Shown: positions 26,743 to 39,551 of the stretch, piece after piece
How the letters are laid out: each line of letters begins with the position of its first letter
How positions within the stretch are numbered: position 1 is the first letter of the stretch
Source of the DNA: Epiperipatus broadwayi
Lineage: Eukaryota > Onychophora > Udeonychophora > Euonychophora > Peripatidae
Assembly: GCA_028023455.1 (NCBI GenBank)
Contig: JAQFVV010012512.1
Location: 3,385,935 to 3,449,934 of the forward strand
Direction: 5' to 3'
DNA length: 64,000 nucleotides
Notes under the pieces: model-generated
Told to the model about the DNA's origin: nothing
The model's database searches: none
The model's input: the letters and a program-made list of their open reading frames with translations, nothing else
Made by a program: the position numbers and the translations under genes

Positions 26743-27976
26743 TTGACTATTCTTAATTTCTTCAAAAAATATAAATTCTCCCTTATCTCAAAATCTAATC
26801 TTATCTACCCTATCTAGTTTATATTTTTCTCTAATTACCAACTTTAAAAGCTTTCGATTATTTTCCTACCCTCTTGTTCCTTTAATTTCTATTTCAATAG
26901 TCCAAAATATATATATATATATTATACACTTTTAGAGCTTACATATCCATTGCAATTCTCATTTAACATCTTAGTTCTGCTATAGCTAAAAAAAAATCAA
27001 ATTAATTTTCATTTCAAATAAGTTCTAAATTTTAAAAATCATTGAATGATGCAAACTGTGAAGGAAAGAGGATACAATATACTGAATGATAAAGAAATAC
27101 TTATGGGTGAACAACCTATTTACTAGTCAGCCCTGTTAATAAAATATACAAATTTCCTGCTCATTATTAATCAGTAAGAAAATTATCTTTCTCATTCATT
27201 CCATCTCAAAATTTCAGGACATATTACTGCATTTGTTTTAATTTTTTCTTTATTTGTCAAAATATATGTTAAAAAAAACTATTTTCATATTTTTTAAAAT
27301 ATAACAAGCTATAATATAAAACTAATGAAATATATATGTATAAAATCTAAAATAAATAAACAACTGAGTACCTAGCTAAAAATCAACTCAAATGAGTGAT
27401 AATTCAAAAGCAGATTCATTCAATTGTCAGCCAACATTCTGACTATAAAAATTTTGGTTTCAAACAATAAAAAAGCTTGCCAAGTAATTCTTAAAATTAA
27501 TATGCTAGAATACAAGGTGGAAATATAAACTATCATTAACAATACCCATGAATTGTATTGGCAAATAGACATATGCAGAGAACTTAACACATGTCCATAC
27601 CCTTAAAAAGATCATTTCTCTGGTTGATACAATTTTTTGAACTTGTATTTCACTGTCAATTCCAGCAAAACAGTTCTTCACAAACCTATTAAAGGTATCA
27701 TCAAAATAAATTATTAAAAAAAAAAGGGAATAAAAAATCAATTTTATTTTTTGAATACATGAAAAGTATGAAGTAATAAAAATTAAGATAATCATTAAAT
27801 TCTCTTGGAAAAAAAAAAAAAATCAATTGCACTTAAATAAAAAATAAAATTAAATGAAATGTATATGAAGCCTTGTAATCTCAATTCAACCATATAAATA
27901 TTAAATCCGATTAAAATAAATGTTATGAACACAATTTAAAAATAAAATCAATACACATATATAGTTGAATATTTCA

Positions 27977-27990
27977 TCACTAGATGGCAG
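27977..27990 (+). promoter_or_regulatory. CTCF-like motif
   Basis: TCACTAGATGGCAG matches 13 of 14 positions of the degenerate CTCF consensus CCASYAGRKGGCRS by my count. It sits in pICln intron 2, close to the gypsy relic. Confidence 0.3.
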
Positions 27991-29359
27991 AAATATGTTT
28001 TAGAAACGCTATCCACGAGAGGAAAGCACTATTTACAGAGAAGTGGCCGTGGGAAAATTTAAACAATAAGATGATATGAAAAAATTGAAAAAAAAATGCT
28101 TTTATTACAGCAATATAATATGATGCGTTCAAGAAACATATGTGAATGGAGCTTTATGGATGTAGAAATTAGTGGATTATATATAAGAATGGTTTATATA
28201 ATAACTTACAAGATGGGATGGGTAAAATATATGAAATGCAAATATTTATAGATATATGATAAAAAATATGAAACTTCAAAAAAAAAAAAAAAGCTATAAA
28301 TATAAAAATAGAAATATTAAAAATATAACAAGAATAATAATATCAAGAAAATACTCTCTTACATGAAAATACTATTTAATAGTTTAGCCAGTTAAAAAGC
28401 ATAAGATTATAAGGGATAAATTGTTTATTCAAAAACAAAAAGAATTAATTAATATAGCAATTTATACACGACTATAAATTAATCTGATATAGATTTAATA
28501 CTCCAGAGGGACAGAAAATAAAAATCCAAAGTTTTAAAAAGAGAGAAATAATTTAAAAAGAGCTAGAAAACCGCAGGAACTAGCACACAATTAGGAGTAT
28601 TAATCCTACAGTTCATTATATTAACTACCAAATCTGATTGTCTGAAGGTTCAAAAATCAGAGTAATTATTCATACAGATCATCACAATCTTATTTTATAT
28701 ACACTTATAAATTAGTAGAGTTTGAGATCAATATGTAATTGGTGCATGTAATTATGCTATACTGTACTACTGGATATTATTCTGAAATAATCACGTTAAA
28801 TTACTGTTTGAAACATAACTTCTTTCCTTATTTACATAATCTATCTAGCCATCATGAGATTCCTTAAACATATGCAAATACTCAATAATGAGATAGCAAA
28901 AGATAAATTTGATAAATCAAGGAGCATAAATATAAAATAAGAAAATTGTACTACAAAAATTCCCATTTTTTTGTCTTGAACATTTAACCTTCACATTGTA
29001 TATGGACACTAAAAACCTATAGATGGTAGAAATGAAAAAGATACTTAACAAAAGTTTGCTGAATAAAAATAAATGAGAAGATAATAATTTTAAAAAATTT
29101 AGTAAGAGCATAACTGATATTTATTATTCTTTTATTATATAGACTTTTTAAACAGCTTATCAATTAATAAAATATCATAAAGGAATCTTTGGATTCCAAC
29201 TAGGAGATAAATTTATCTGTCAATTATTAAGTCCTTCAATTATGTTAATACAGCTATAAATTTGGCAATCACTAACTATGAGGGTCATAGATTATGTGTG
29301 CCTATATTTATATAGATTAGCGATTGATAAATTTCATTAATGAAGGATAAATGTAACAG

Positions 29360-32300
29360 CTATGAGTTTTGCCGAATCTGTTGATGAGCCTCCAGTTGCA
29401 CCTCAAGAAACAAATCCAGTTGGTTTGCTATTGGATCTGGAAAAGGAAATTTGCTTGGAACATTACACCCTAATTCTTCAATTGTAGATTTTTATTTGAA
29501 TATTCAAAGAATATTTTGATTTGAGACAAGTTTCAGATGGTGAAACTATATCTTAAGTTATTAGCAAATCCAAAGTGCTTAAAAACTTTTATACATTTTT
29601 TGTGAAGTAATTTCTTTTCTGATATCTGAATGAAGGAATATCAGAAGATATATATTTGAAGATAACTGTATTTTAAAAAGAAGACTGGATAATGATTGAA
29701 GAGAAATAACATTGTAATCATTGTAAAACTGAGAATGACTGCTAAAGAAAATTAAGACAACTGGAAAAACAGATCTAAGAATTTTGGAAGTAAGTTTAAG
29801 TCAATGTATCAGTTAAAATTAATAATAATCAAACTAAGGAGAATAAATTTTATAATCACAAAGTTAGTGGTTCAAAGCATTCAGAACAGTATTTACTTTA
29901 ATAGATTAATCCATTTAAAACAAAGTTTATAAAAAATGTCCAGAATTATTTGGAATGGAACAGAGACACTAAGCATGAACCCAATGATTTGCATAAACAA
30001 AATAAAATTAAAAGTCTACCAGATTTATTAACAGACTGTTTTGAGCAATATCTGTATGGAACATTATTAAACTCAGTGGGAATTAAGAATCCATTGTTGA
30101 TTATAAAATAACTATAAAAAAAAAAACTGCAGAAGGATGCTTATTCAGTATTAAATGTAAGGGAGGTATTAGTATCATGCAAAAATGTTCTTATTATGCA
30201 ATATTGCATCTAAAAGCATACTGACAAGCTATATAAGATTATTCTGATATAATCAATTTTGGAACAATAATAGCATCTAATATTTTTCAAACAAAAATAG
30301 ATTATTTACAAGAGTGTGGAAAAGAGTTATAACTTACTGCAATGATCTTTAGTAAACTACCTACCTAAATCAAATTTTTACAATACAGTATATTCGGTAT
30401 TTTAATAAATAATGTCAATGTTTTGATTATTCAAGGATCTCCTTCAAAGACCAAACCAAAAAAATTATACATTGTAGCTACTAAGACTTGACAAAATATT
30501 GAAACATTGACACTATTCATTAAAATTTGAAACACTGCAAAAATTAAGTATAAAAAGTGAATAGTTTACTAAGTATCAAATAAAATGCAATGTTTAAAAA
30601 AAAAGGATACCATTTAAATTATTATGATAATAATAAAAAAAAAACTTCCTAATAATAGGTGAAATGTAAAACAATTTCAGAATATACTTAAATAAAATAA
30701 AAAAATGATTTGGGGAAGGGAAATCAACTTTCTAAAGCTCCAGCTCCAGATAAGTTTAAAACAATCATGAATGCCCCAACCTTTGAAATGGTCAACTATT
30801 TGAGAGTGTCCTTAAAAGAAAAATCTCATATCAAAAACAGTTGCAGAAAAAAATGAAACAAAGAGACTTTTAACTGAGCCAAATAATTATTCACTTCAAA
30901 AAAGTCATCTTAAGGCATTATAACAGACTTTTATTATGACATTACCATAATGTTTCCAAATATGCAGGAGTAGTAGTACTTGTATATACTACTTGTGAGA
31001 ATGAAAACAAATACCTAACAAAACCATAGATAGCTGGCTGTAGTATTTGGAATTAAAAAATTCCATCAATACATTTATGAATGTGCATTTAATATTAATA
31101 ACACATCCCAAAACTTTATTAGATGTAATTGAAATCACCAAGCCTACTCCAGAACATATAAAAAAATACAATATTTTATCAGGTTATAATTACAAGCTAA
31201 AATATGAAAAGAGAAATAATATATCAAATGGAGACTCTTTCATGGATGCAGACAGTTTAAAACAGTGCCCAAAGAAATGGAAATAATCTATATAGATTCA
31301 TAAAATTGACTGGTGATCAACAGTAAAGCATTAGCTACATTGGCAAAGGAAGATTTAGGATACCAAATTATTGAATTGCATCAGAAGTGGCTGGCTCCAC
31401 AGATATTCAAAGAATCTGCCTATTTATATATATTTTGACATCCAACAGAAAATCTTTTTCCAACTAAAGGATACATAGTAATGGGTGTGCCAGTAATAGA
31501 TAAAAATAGAATTTTACATTGGACTGCATCAGTATCACCCTGGTAAAGTAAGAATTAAAGCTCTGCTTTGCAACTATATGTAGTGAATAGTCTTTAAATA
31601 AGATTTAGAAAGGTACATTAAAAATAATTTTTGGAATTATCAAATCTAAGCAATCGTATCAAAAAAAAATATTATACATGAATAAAAATAATTGTAGCCC
31701 ATTTAAGTTCCTATAAATGGAAAATTTTTCTCTAGAATTCTATTCATAATTAATCCTAAGAGACTGCCCCAAAACTAAAACTAATGTTCATGTATCATGA
31801 TTTATTTATTTTTTGGAAATAACTATAACAAATAATGGCAATAGTTCTAAAATGTTATTAATTCAAATTTTTTTTTTTTTAGAAAAATGTAGTATAATGA
31901 CCCAAAATCAAATGGATTATCAAAAAAGCAGACCAATATCTAGAGCAAAGGCTTAAAAAATTTAACCAGATGTGCAACGTTGTTGTCACAATATACAACT
32001 CTATCAATTGCAAATTCCCAGCAGGGTCTTTTTCTACTAATCTTAACAGAATTGCACTCTGAAATCAAAAAATGATGTCAAAGGAGCTGCGGAATACAAA
32101 AAAAGAGAAATGGGTTAAGAACTAATCAAAGCTAATTTAAAAAAACAAATATTTGCAGTAAAGAAAATGGTTGTAATTACCAAAAACATATAAATCATCA
32201 TTTGAAATCTGATTATGCAAAACAATAATAAATGGAAAAGTAGAAAATGACACATTAGGAGAAACTGAAAAACTTAAGGGCGTAAACAGAAATCAAGGCA

Positions 32301-32800
32301 TTACTAAATTAGAGGATTAATTTATAATAGCATTATAGAAAAAAATACGCCAAAATAAAAAAATCAACAAAAGTTAAAAATGAGTCAATAGAGACACCAG
32401 TATCAGTTTCAACAAAAATAAGATTGGAAGAATACAATATTCAAAAGACTTTGTTTAATCAAAAAATATCTAAGCCTCTGGAATAGGAATATTTCTATAT
32501 ATTAAAGCAAAAATATTAAAAATATAAACTTTAAGAACATGGTCCAATCTTATACAAAAAGATTATTTATCAGTGGTATCTATTACATTACACGCTAGAG
32601 AAAAAATGATTAGAATGATTTTACAAAACAAAACATTATAAGGGAATTAAAGTGTCTATTAAAAATTGAGAGAATTAACTTTGATTGAATAAACATTTAA
32701 TCTTGCACCATGAGCTGCTTGTCAATAGCTCTACAATGTTTCTTCAAATAACATTCGTCACTTAGATGATGGCAGATGTGATAGATAAAACACATATGCA
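29360..32800 (+). pseudogene. Ty3/gypsy-type retrotransposon relic
   Basis: Plus-strand fragments appear in gag-pol order. A possible gag start is at 29362 (SFAESVDEPP). A block near 30020 (LPDLLTDCFEQYL) resembles the region before gypsy reverse transcriptase. A block near 30750 (FKTIMNAPTFEMVNYLRVSL) resembles the segment after the polymerase palm. HPGKVRIKALLCNYM near 31535 resembles the integrase H2C2 zinc-finger start, and NIRHLDDGR near 32755 resembles the terminal RHIDQLR-like motif of gypsy integrases. All frames are broken by many stops. No LTR pair could be delimited. Individual matches are weak; the order makes the call. Confidence 0.5.
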
Positions 32801-33713
32801 CATGAACCCAAAATTATTATAACTTTTACATATATAAAATCCAGAACAAACAAAAACAAAAGTTGATGAATTAATTAAAGAATGTAGATAAGATGAAAAC
32901 TATTAGGTAGAATAAAACCTACATATCTTACAGAGTTAGCAAATAGTTCACGCAAAAGATACCACTGCAAAGTTGTATGTTAATTAATTAAAACAATAAA
33001 TAATATTCTTTAACCCGTAAACAATTATTTTGTTTATAAATTTAGAAAAATATTATTATAAAATTATTTAACAATATTTGATTAATTTAGATTGAAATAG
33101 ATTGATGTAATCCAGCCTCATGATTTAAATGTTAAAGCTGAACTAAAGTAATAATATAGCTTATGATTAAAGGTAAAGTAAACTGGATTGGATGTTAAAC
33201 TTGAGTTATCATATAAAATGTAATACTTATAGAAAATATGAGGATAAGGGATAATAATGTTTTATTTATTTATTTTTGATGTATGCGATATGCATCTAAA
33301 GGAGATAAAAGAAAAATTAGAGTTGGAAGATTTTCATAAATTGTAACAATAATTGTGATGTTATTTGAAGTGCATATAAAGAATATAGGAATTTTTTTTT
33401 TTTTTGTGGGAAGAAAAAGTTCATGATTTTTTTTTTAAAAAAAAAATAGAAAAAAAAAATCCAGATAAATAGAATCCTTATTTCTAAACCTGTACAATGT
33501 TTTAATTAGAAACAATATTATTAAGAAGTATAATTTTTAAAAAAAAGACAATGAGAAAAATGTTTGGAATGGAGATATCTCGTCAGAAAAAGTTTTACAA
33601 TTTTCTTCTTCTTCCTCCTTTCCTTATGTATTGATTTCTATATTTACATATCATACTATTTCCAACCTTCTTATACACTTAACAATACTATTTTTTTTTT
33701 CCCATGTGTCATA

Positions 33714-33769
33714 GCATTGGCCGGGAAGCGAACCTGCTGACCCGGGACAACTGCTTGTACCACCAACAC
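33714..33769 (-). repeat. tRNA-derived SINE head, copy B (D-arm deleted)
   Basis: On the minus strand it reads GGTGTTGGTGG, then TACAAGCAGTTGTCCCGGG, then a B-box GGTTCGCTTCCCGGCCAATGC. It matches copy A except that about 24-26 bases spanning the D arm and the first half of the anticodon arm are missing. Its 3' acceptor half CCAATGC would pair perfectly with the GCATTGG of copy A. The shared downstream bases ATGACACATGGGAAAA lie at 33693-33711. Confidence 0.65.
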
Positions 33770-35279
33770 CAAAACTTTACTCTTACAGTTTTGACTGTCC
33801 TGTAGTCATCATCAGAGATCTTTATAATTCTATTTCCAAAAACCAACTGGCATCAGATTACAATAGTTCAGAATCATATTAAGGTCCATAGATTGTTACA
33901 GAAGGCAAAGCTTTCAAGTGGCCACATTACTGTAGCAAATTGTGGTCAGATTATTCTGTTACACTATATAGCACTTACTATATATTATAAAAAGTTTAAC
34001 ATTCGCACTGTGAAACATAAAATATTCTCAAGTTTTTCTTAATCAGTACTGTTCTTTTATTTTATTAAACAAACGAACACCCACACACAAATATATAGAG
34101 CATACCCAATTTAAAATAAATCCTGTATCCATATTTACACATATATAGAATTTAAATAACTATGTGCACCAATACACAAGTGACTATAACAAAAAGGTAA
34201 AGTGACAAATGTTCAAAAACTAATGCTACATAATAAGTAAAGAGAATAACCAAATCTTTAGAAACAAAAAATAGTTGCAAAACTCCTCATAGTTGACAAA
34301 AATCACAAAACTCATAGTTCCTAATGGCTTCCCAAAAAAATTACTTCACTGATGTGTTGGCTAAAAAAAAAAAAAGCATAAATAGGCTTAAATCAAATAT
34401 TTGGATTGAATTATGAGGATAAATTCATATGCACTATATAAGTATGTTAAATAATAAATATATAGTAGTAAAAATCAGATACAAAGTATAAGAATAAAAT
34501 AGCTGCAGTTTGCTAATATGTTATTTGTAAACAGCAATGGCTTATTTAATTGTTCACTAATAATTAATGAGGTTAATGTAAAACACATTATCACTACGAT
34601 TCTTTTAAATAACATTTAAAAATATAGTAGAGTACTATGAAATTCACTTCTAGTTGAATAGATAATACAAAGTTAAGGATCTTTGTATTGTGATTCATTA
34701 CAAGAGTACTTGCTAATGACTTGGGCAAGCTTTATTTACATTCATACACCCCTGTATACAAAAGACCTCAAAGCATTATTTATAATCCAGATTTGAATCC
34801 AAATAAAACCATTAAATCTTTTTAGGTTTTAAGTAATCTAACAACTTTTGTTAGATAGCAATCCATAACTAATCCAACAGTCATCCAATTGGTGGTTGAT
34901 TTGTAACAGAATAATAGAAAACCAAACTATAGAACCTGATTATCAGGCATTTATTTAAATGAGGGAGGAGATGTTGTAGAGAGTTTTCCTTGTATAAACA
35001 ATTTAAAAACTGTTTTATTTTTCCTGACTATACACACACATGCAGTTAATAAAATAAAACTATGATAGAGAGAATTTAAAAACCAGTACCAAATATAATA
35101 AGTGTAACAGCTGTATAATCAAATGGCATAAGAAATATACAACTATAATAAAAGGCAACAGACATAATAAAAATATTCATAATTAAAACAAGAGTAGTAT
35201 AATTATATTTCATAAGCACAATCAAATTCATCAATAAAAAAAAAAAACAATATCAGAATGAAACTCTATCTTAAAATAC

Positions 35280-35416
35280 CTGGTAAAGCAGTGTCTAACA
35301 TTAAGAATAAACATTCTTGAGGAAAAGCTCCAGTATCTCGGGATACACCATGTAATGATATGCCAGGATATTCTAAAGAGAATCCTTGTCCATCATCACC
35401 AAGCCATGACACACGG
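35280..35416 (-). CDS. CLNS1A: pICln coding exon 2 (core of PH-like domain)
   Basis: This 137-base exon starts after a TTTTTATTATAG acceptor and ends at CCAG followed by GTATTTT. With two bases from exon 1 it reads SRVSWLGDDGQGFSLEYPG and continues with ISLHGVSRD and ECLFLMLD. These are the hallmark beta strands of the pICln PH-like domain (human SRLSWLDGSGLGFSLEYP, ISLHALSRD, HLYVMVNAKF). It covers residues 40-85 and leaves one base (phase 1). No stop interrupts the frame. It sits 15.7 kb downstream of exon 1 and 18.6 kb upstream of exon 3. Confidence 0.93.
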
Positions 35417-37149
35417 CTATAATAAAAATTTTTCAAATACAGTATAAACTTTCACTTGATTTACACATGTAAAACAAATTAAATAATAATAAATAAGATA
35501 AGGAAGTTTTCTTCCAATTCATGTTTTTATGAATTAATGACGATTCTTTTTAATATAAAAGTTTAGCCGTCAAACTTGGTACTCTTTTTTACCCTTTATT
35601 CAATTTAATATGCCATTTTTGAAAAGCTCAATTCACTTTTGAAATTGTAATTCAAGAGTGAAAATTATTTTGATACTGCCAAAAAATTAAGTTTTAAAAT
35701 GAAAAAAAATAAATATAGCAAAATGTAGTTCAAACTTGATGATTCAAATAACTTACATGAAATACTACTATATTAATGAAAAGCAATACTTCATATTGAC
35801 AAGAATCTTTATTCCACAACTATTGTCTATAATGCCTAACTAAATCCCCACCCATCTTTTTTTTTTGTTTGTTTTAAAACTAAAAAAAAAAAAAAAATTG
35901 TAGTTCAAATGCACCAATGTTAAAATACTGTGCTTACAATTACCTCTGGCAACTTTTAATTAAAACTAAATAACAGAATACGATACTCAGTTTGTACAAT
36001 ACATCATTATAGAAGCAAACTAATTATTCTACTCTGCTGCTGTCATCTATTATAGGCTTGAGTAATTAATTTATACTAGATGGTAATGATTATTAAGCCC
36101 ATAATCAATTCAGCCAGCCCAGTTTCTAACTGATAAAGACTATAGTCAGAAACTAATCTGGGAATATGGATTGGGTAGCCATGGAAGTGGACTTTATTAA
36201 GCACTACCATCAAATAACAGATTGGTTACCCACACTTATAATAAATATGGAGTAAAATAAAGTTTGCTTCTGTACGCTTTTAATTCATGTAGAATCCTAT
36301 GTTGCATTAAATCGTAAATTACTTTATAGGTTTGTTAAAAAATTCAGATACAAAATATTAATAATTTAATTACTTATTTATTCCAGTAGAGTTCAAAATT
36401 TTTTGCTTTTTTATTTTTTTTGCAACAGGAAGACCAGAAAAATAGAAATAAAATACATGTGAATAGTTTTCATTAGTTTTATATTAAGTAAAGATACTTC
36501 ATAACCACGTCTGATAAATAGATATCTTTTTGACAAGTTTATTTTGATAGCATCACGATTTCTAATCCATAAAACAAAAAAACAAAACAAAAACTAATGT
36601 GACCCTATTTTAAAACTTCTTTATGAAGATAGTCATCAATAACAATAGACAAGATAATAATAGATGGACACCTGAAATCTGAAACTGGATTCCAAGAGAT
36701 TGTAAGACTATACCCTATAACAGACAGATGGCTGAAATAAGGAAGTTTGCTGGGATGATGTGGAGTAGAGAGACTAGATATCGGAGATGGATTGTTGAAC
36801 ATGGAGAGACCATCATGCAGTGGATCAATAATGGTTAAAAATAATGATGATGATTTTAGCTTCAATGAGAAATTAATAATAATACAATAGAAGTATTTTG
36901 CAATGATTCTATAAACCAATCTATGAACTATAAATGTGCCTATATGTAGAATACATAGACCATTATTGGATTTGTTTGATATTTTGAATTTTTGCAGGAA
37001 ACTTTTTCTTCTGAAAGATTTCAGTCTCAGCCACATCTTAGAAAAAAATATGACTTTTTTTTAAAAATATCTGTGATATTCTTCATAACATAAATGGATC
37101 TGTACATCCTATAAAAACCATGCTAAAATTCATTATAAATATTTTTAAG

Positions 37150-39551
37150 AAGACTTCCAGTGTTTTGTTCCAATGTACCTAATTCAACAAAAATATATTT
37201 TATAATAGTCGATTCTATCATATTACATCCAGCAATTTGAAAAGTATATTGATTGACTTTACGATCTTCTCGTTGAATTTTTAAAATTTTATGAAGCTTT
37301 CTTAAATAAAAATTTTCTGATGCTTTTATGTTGCATTGATAGAAGATCCAAGTCTCACTTCATACAATAAATTATTATATAAATAGTTAATTCAGTTGCA
37401 CTTAATTTGTTAAAAGCAGCAGAAACATGGGGGGTTTGTGTAGACCTCAACATCTAAGTCTACCCTTCCATGTAACAGCAAGATATTTAAAATTAAAATC
37501 ATATTTTCAACTTGTCTATCACTGATTGATGAAGGACTTGGAATTTTATGAATTATTATAAAGCCAAAGTCTAAATGTTTCATATAAAACATTAAAAATA
37601 TTCTGAAGATCACTTTTTCAATTCACAAAATAGCACAATCAAAGGCATAATAAAGTCCAAAAGCAAAATGAAATTCTTGTTTTTGTTTTTAATTGATTTA
37701 CATTAAATTTCATTATCAAACCATATTGCATAATATAATCTAATTTAATAAGGTGCCAATAACAGTTTTGAAGACTATTCTCATAAAAATCAATACCAAA
37801 AATAGAACTATTATACATTCTTATTTAACAACAGCTTTCATTACTCTTATTTTTTATGAGGAATAACACCACTTCCTATCAGTATATCATATAGAAGCTG
37901 AAATAATACTAATAAACTTTGGAGAATAATCCACTAACTTCAAACAATGCCACAGACTTGTTCAAGTAATTGAATCAAACACCTTGAATCACTGTTTTGC
38001 TTCAGTTATTTTTATTGCATTTGTCCGACAACAAAAACTAGATCCATAATGTTTCATTATTCTCTAAAATAACATTTAGGCTCTGGTATTCATTCATCTA
38101 TGATTGGAAGCCATTTACTTTTACAAAATCCTTGAATGTACTTTGCTGTAACGGAAATGAAATCTGGTCTATTCCTTTCATTTTTAAAAAAACTGAAACA
38201 GTGCAAATATCTTTCCAATCAGTTTATAAGTCGATATATTCTTAAAAAATTTCAATACTTTGAAGATAACATATCACCATAACATTTTGGAACTTCTCCA
38301 GATATCTCATTAGGACACAGAATCTTTTCATTTTTAAGATTACAAAAAACTGTTTTAACTTCAATAAGCTGCGATCTTTGTCAAAAACTAATTGAGTAGA
38401 TAAAAATGGGTATATTGTTAACAATTGTCATCTCAACTCTTGTATCATTATTCAAAAGATGATCAAAATACTCCTTCTAATTATTGAAAATACCATTGTC
38501 ATCATATAAGAGAATGCCAATGATGAATTTAATAGGATTATAAAACTGTTTTTTGATCCATATGTTCCTTTCAGTGCAACAACAAAAAAAAATCTAAATG
38601 ACAACATTCTACAAATGCTTGTATTTTCTTTGTAGTGTTAAATCAAAAATCTTGGAATGTAACTAATCCATTATATATTCAACAAGTTGTACTTCTATGT
38701 GCTCACATTCTCACTTCTAATTATAATATAATCCATTAAATGTCATTGACTGCATCTATGTTTCTATATAGCCATTTGTCTGCCTGATTAGTTTGTACCA
38801 ATGCATGCATTAAAGTCTCCAAAAAGAAAACCTTTTGATGATAATTATCGATGTTATCCAACAAGAAATAAAAGCTTTCTTTCTCTTAATTTTTTTAATC
38901 TAACAATGAAGCATATGAACTAATAAAATAGAAAATAATAAATGGCAGCTTCTTTTCACTGATTGATCCATCCTTCCAAAAACAAAAATTGTAGCTATCT
39001 AATCCATTATTTTTTTTCTATCTAGAAGATTAATTTCACTAAGAACAACTGTATCAATCTTAAATCTTGTCAGTTTATTAACTAACAGTGCTGATCTCCA
39101 CTCAGATCTTGAAATTGGATCAAGTAAAGTTTACCCATTTTAAAAAATTATAATACCTTTAATTCTACCACTGCCTATTCATTATTACTGCTATTAATAT
39201 AATATTTTTATAGCTATAATGAGTAATCCACTAAGGATGACAACCTAGACAGGATTTTAATACCATTAGCTTCTTGTTAATACTTCAAGAAATTTTAAAA
39301 AAGAAAATACTCTAAATTGAACCTTACAGAAAATCCAAAACCATGCATTCTCCTTTCAATAATTGATCTATCCTTCCAAAAAAGACTTGTAACCATATAC
39401 CCCTTCTATTAAGCTTCTCTATAAGACGAGTTTCACTAACAACAGCAATATTAGTCTTAAATCTTGTCATTTTTTTACTACTTTTTCTAAGTCCCTCCCA
39501 CTTCTTTCGTAGGCAGAGGCATCTCATAAATATGGATTCATAAACATACAA
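37150..39551 (-). pseudogene. RTE-type LINE relic (endonuclease and reverse transcriptase)
   Basis: Read on the minus strand, fragments appear in the order of an RTE/CFDP2-like non-LTR retrotransposon protein. They are: endonuclease start (RFKTNIAVVSETRL near 39450), FGDFNAC near 38810, the reverse-transcriptase fingers region (EISGEVP near 38305; INWKDICTV near 38210), PEPKCYFRE near 38075, FDSIT and LWHCLK near 37950, and the C-terminal FYLRKLHKILKIQREDRKVN near 37290. The frame changes repeatedly and contains many stops. The YADD motif could not be found. The endonuclease segment occurs twice (39330-39490 and 38935-39115). An old dead copy. Confidence 0.72.

Larger units (their letters stand above)
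16721..35279 (-). other. pICln intron 2
   Basis: An 18.6-kb intron, the largest one complete in the window. It has collected a deleted Merlin element (18713-20066), a 57-bp mini-element (20566-20622), a non-autonomous hAT (22340-23529), several tRNA-derived SINEs and a decayed Ty3/gypsy element (about 29360-32800). Between these the sequence is AT-rich and unannotated; a short reading frame at 25154-25366 looks protein-like but I could not place it. Confidence 0.85.

Noticed and set aside
29301-29345. Search for an LTR or primer-binding site upstream of the gypsy relic
   Set aside because: No repeated terminal sequence or tRNA-complementary site could be recognised.
36060-36245. Possible inverted repeat (GATGGTAATG and its complement, CCCAGTTTCT and AGAAAC-CTGGG)
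   Set aside because: Arms are too diverged and interrupted to separate from chance without alignment.
36605-37036. 143-codon minus-strand frame, the longest uninterrupted one
   Set aside because: No recognisable domain, no splice-site support and biased low-complexity composition. It lies just past the LINE relic and may be part of its tail.
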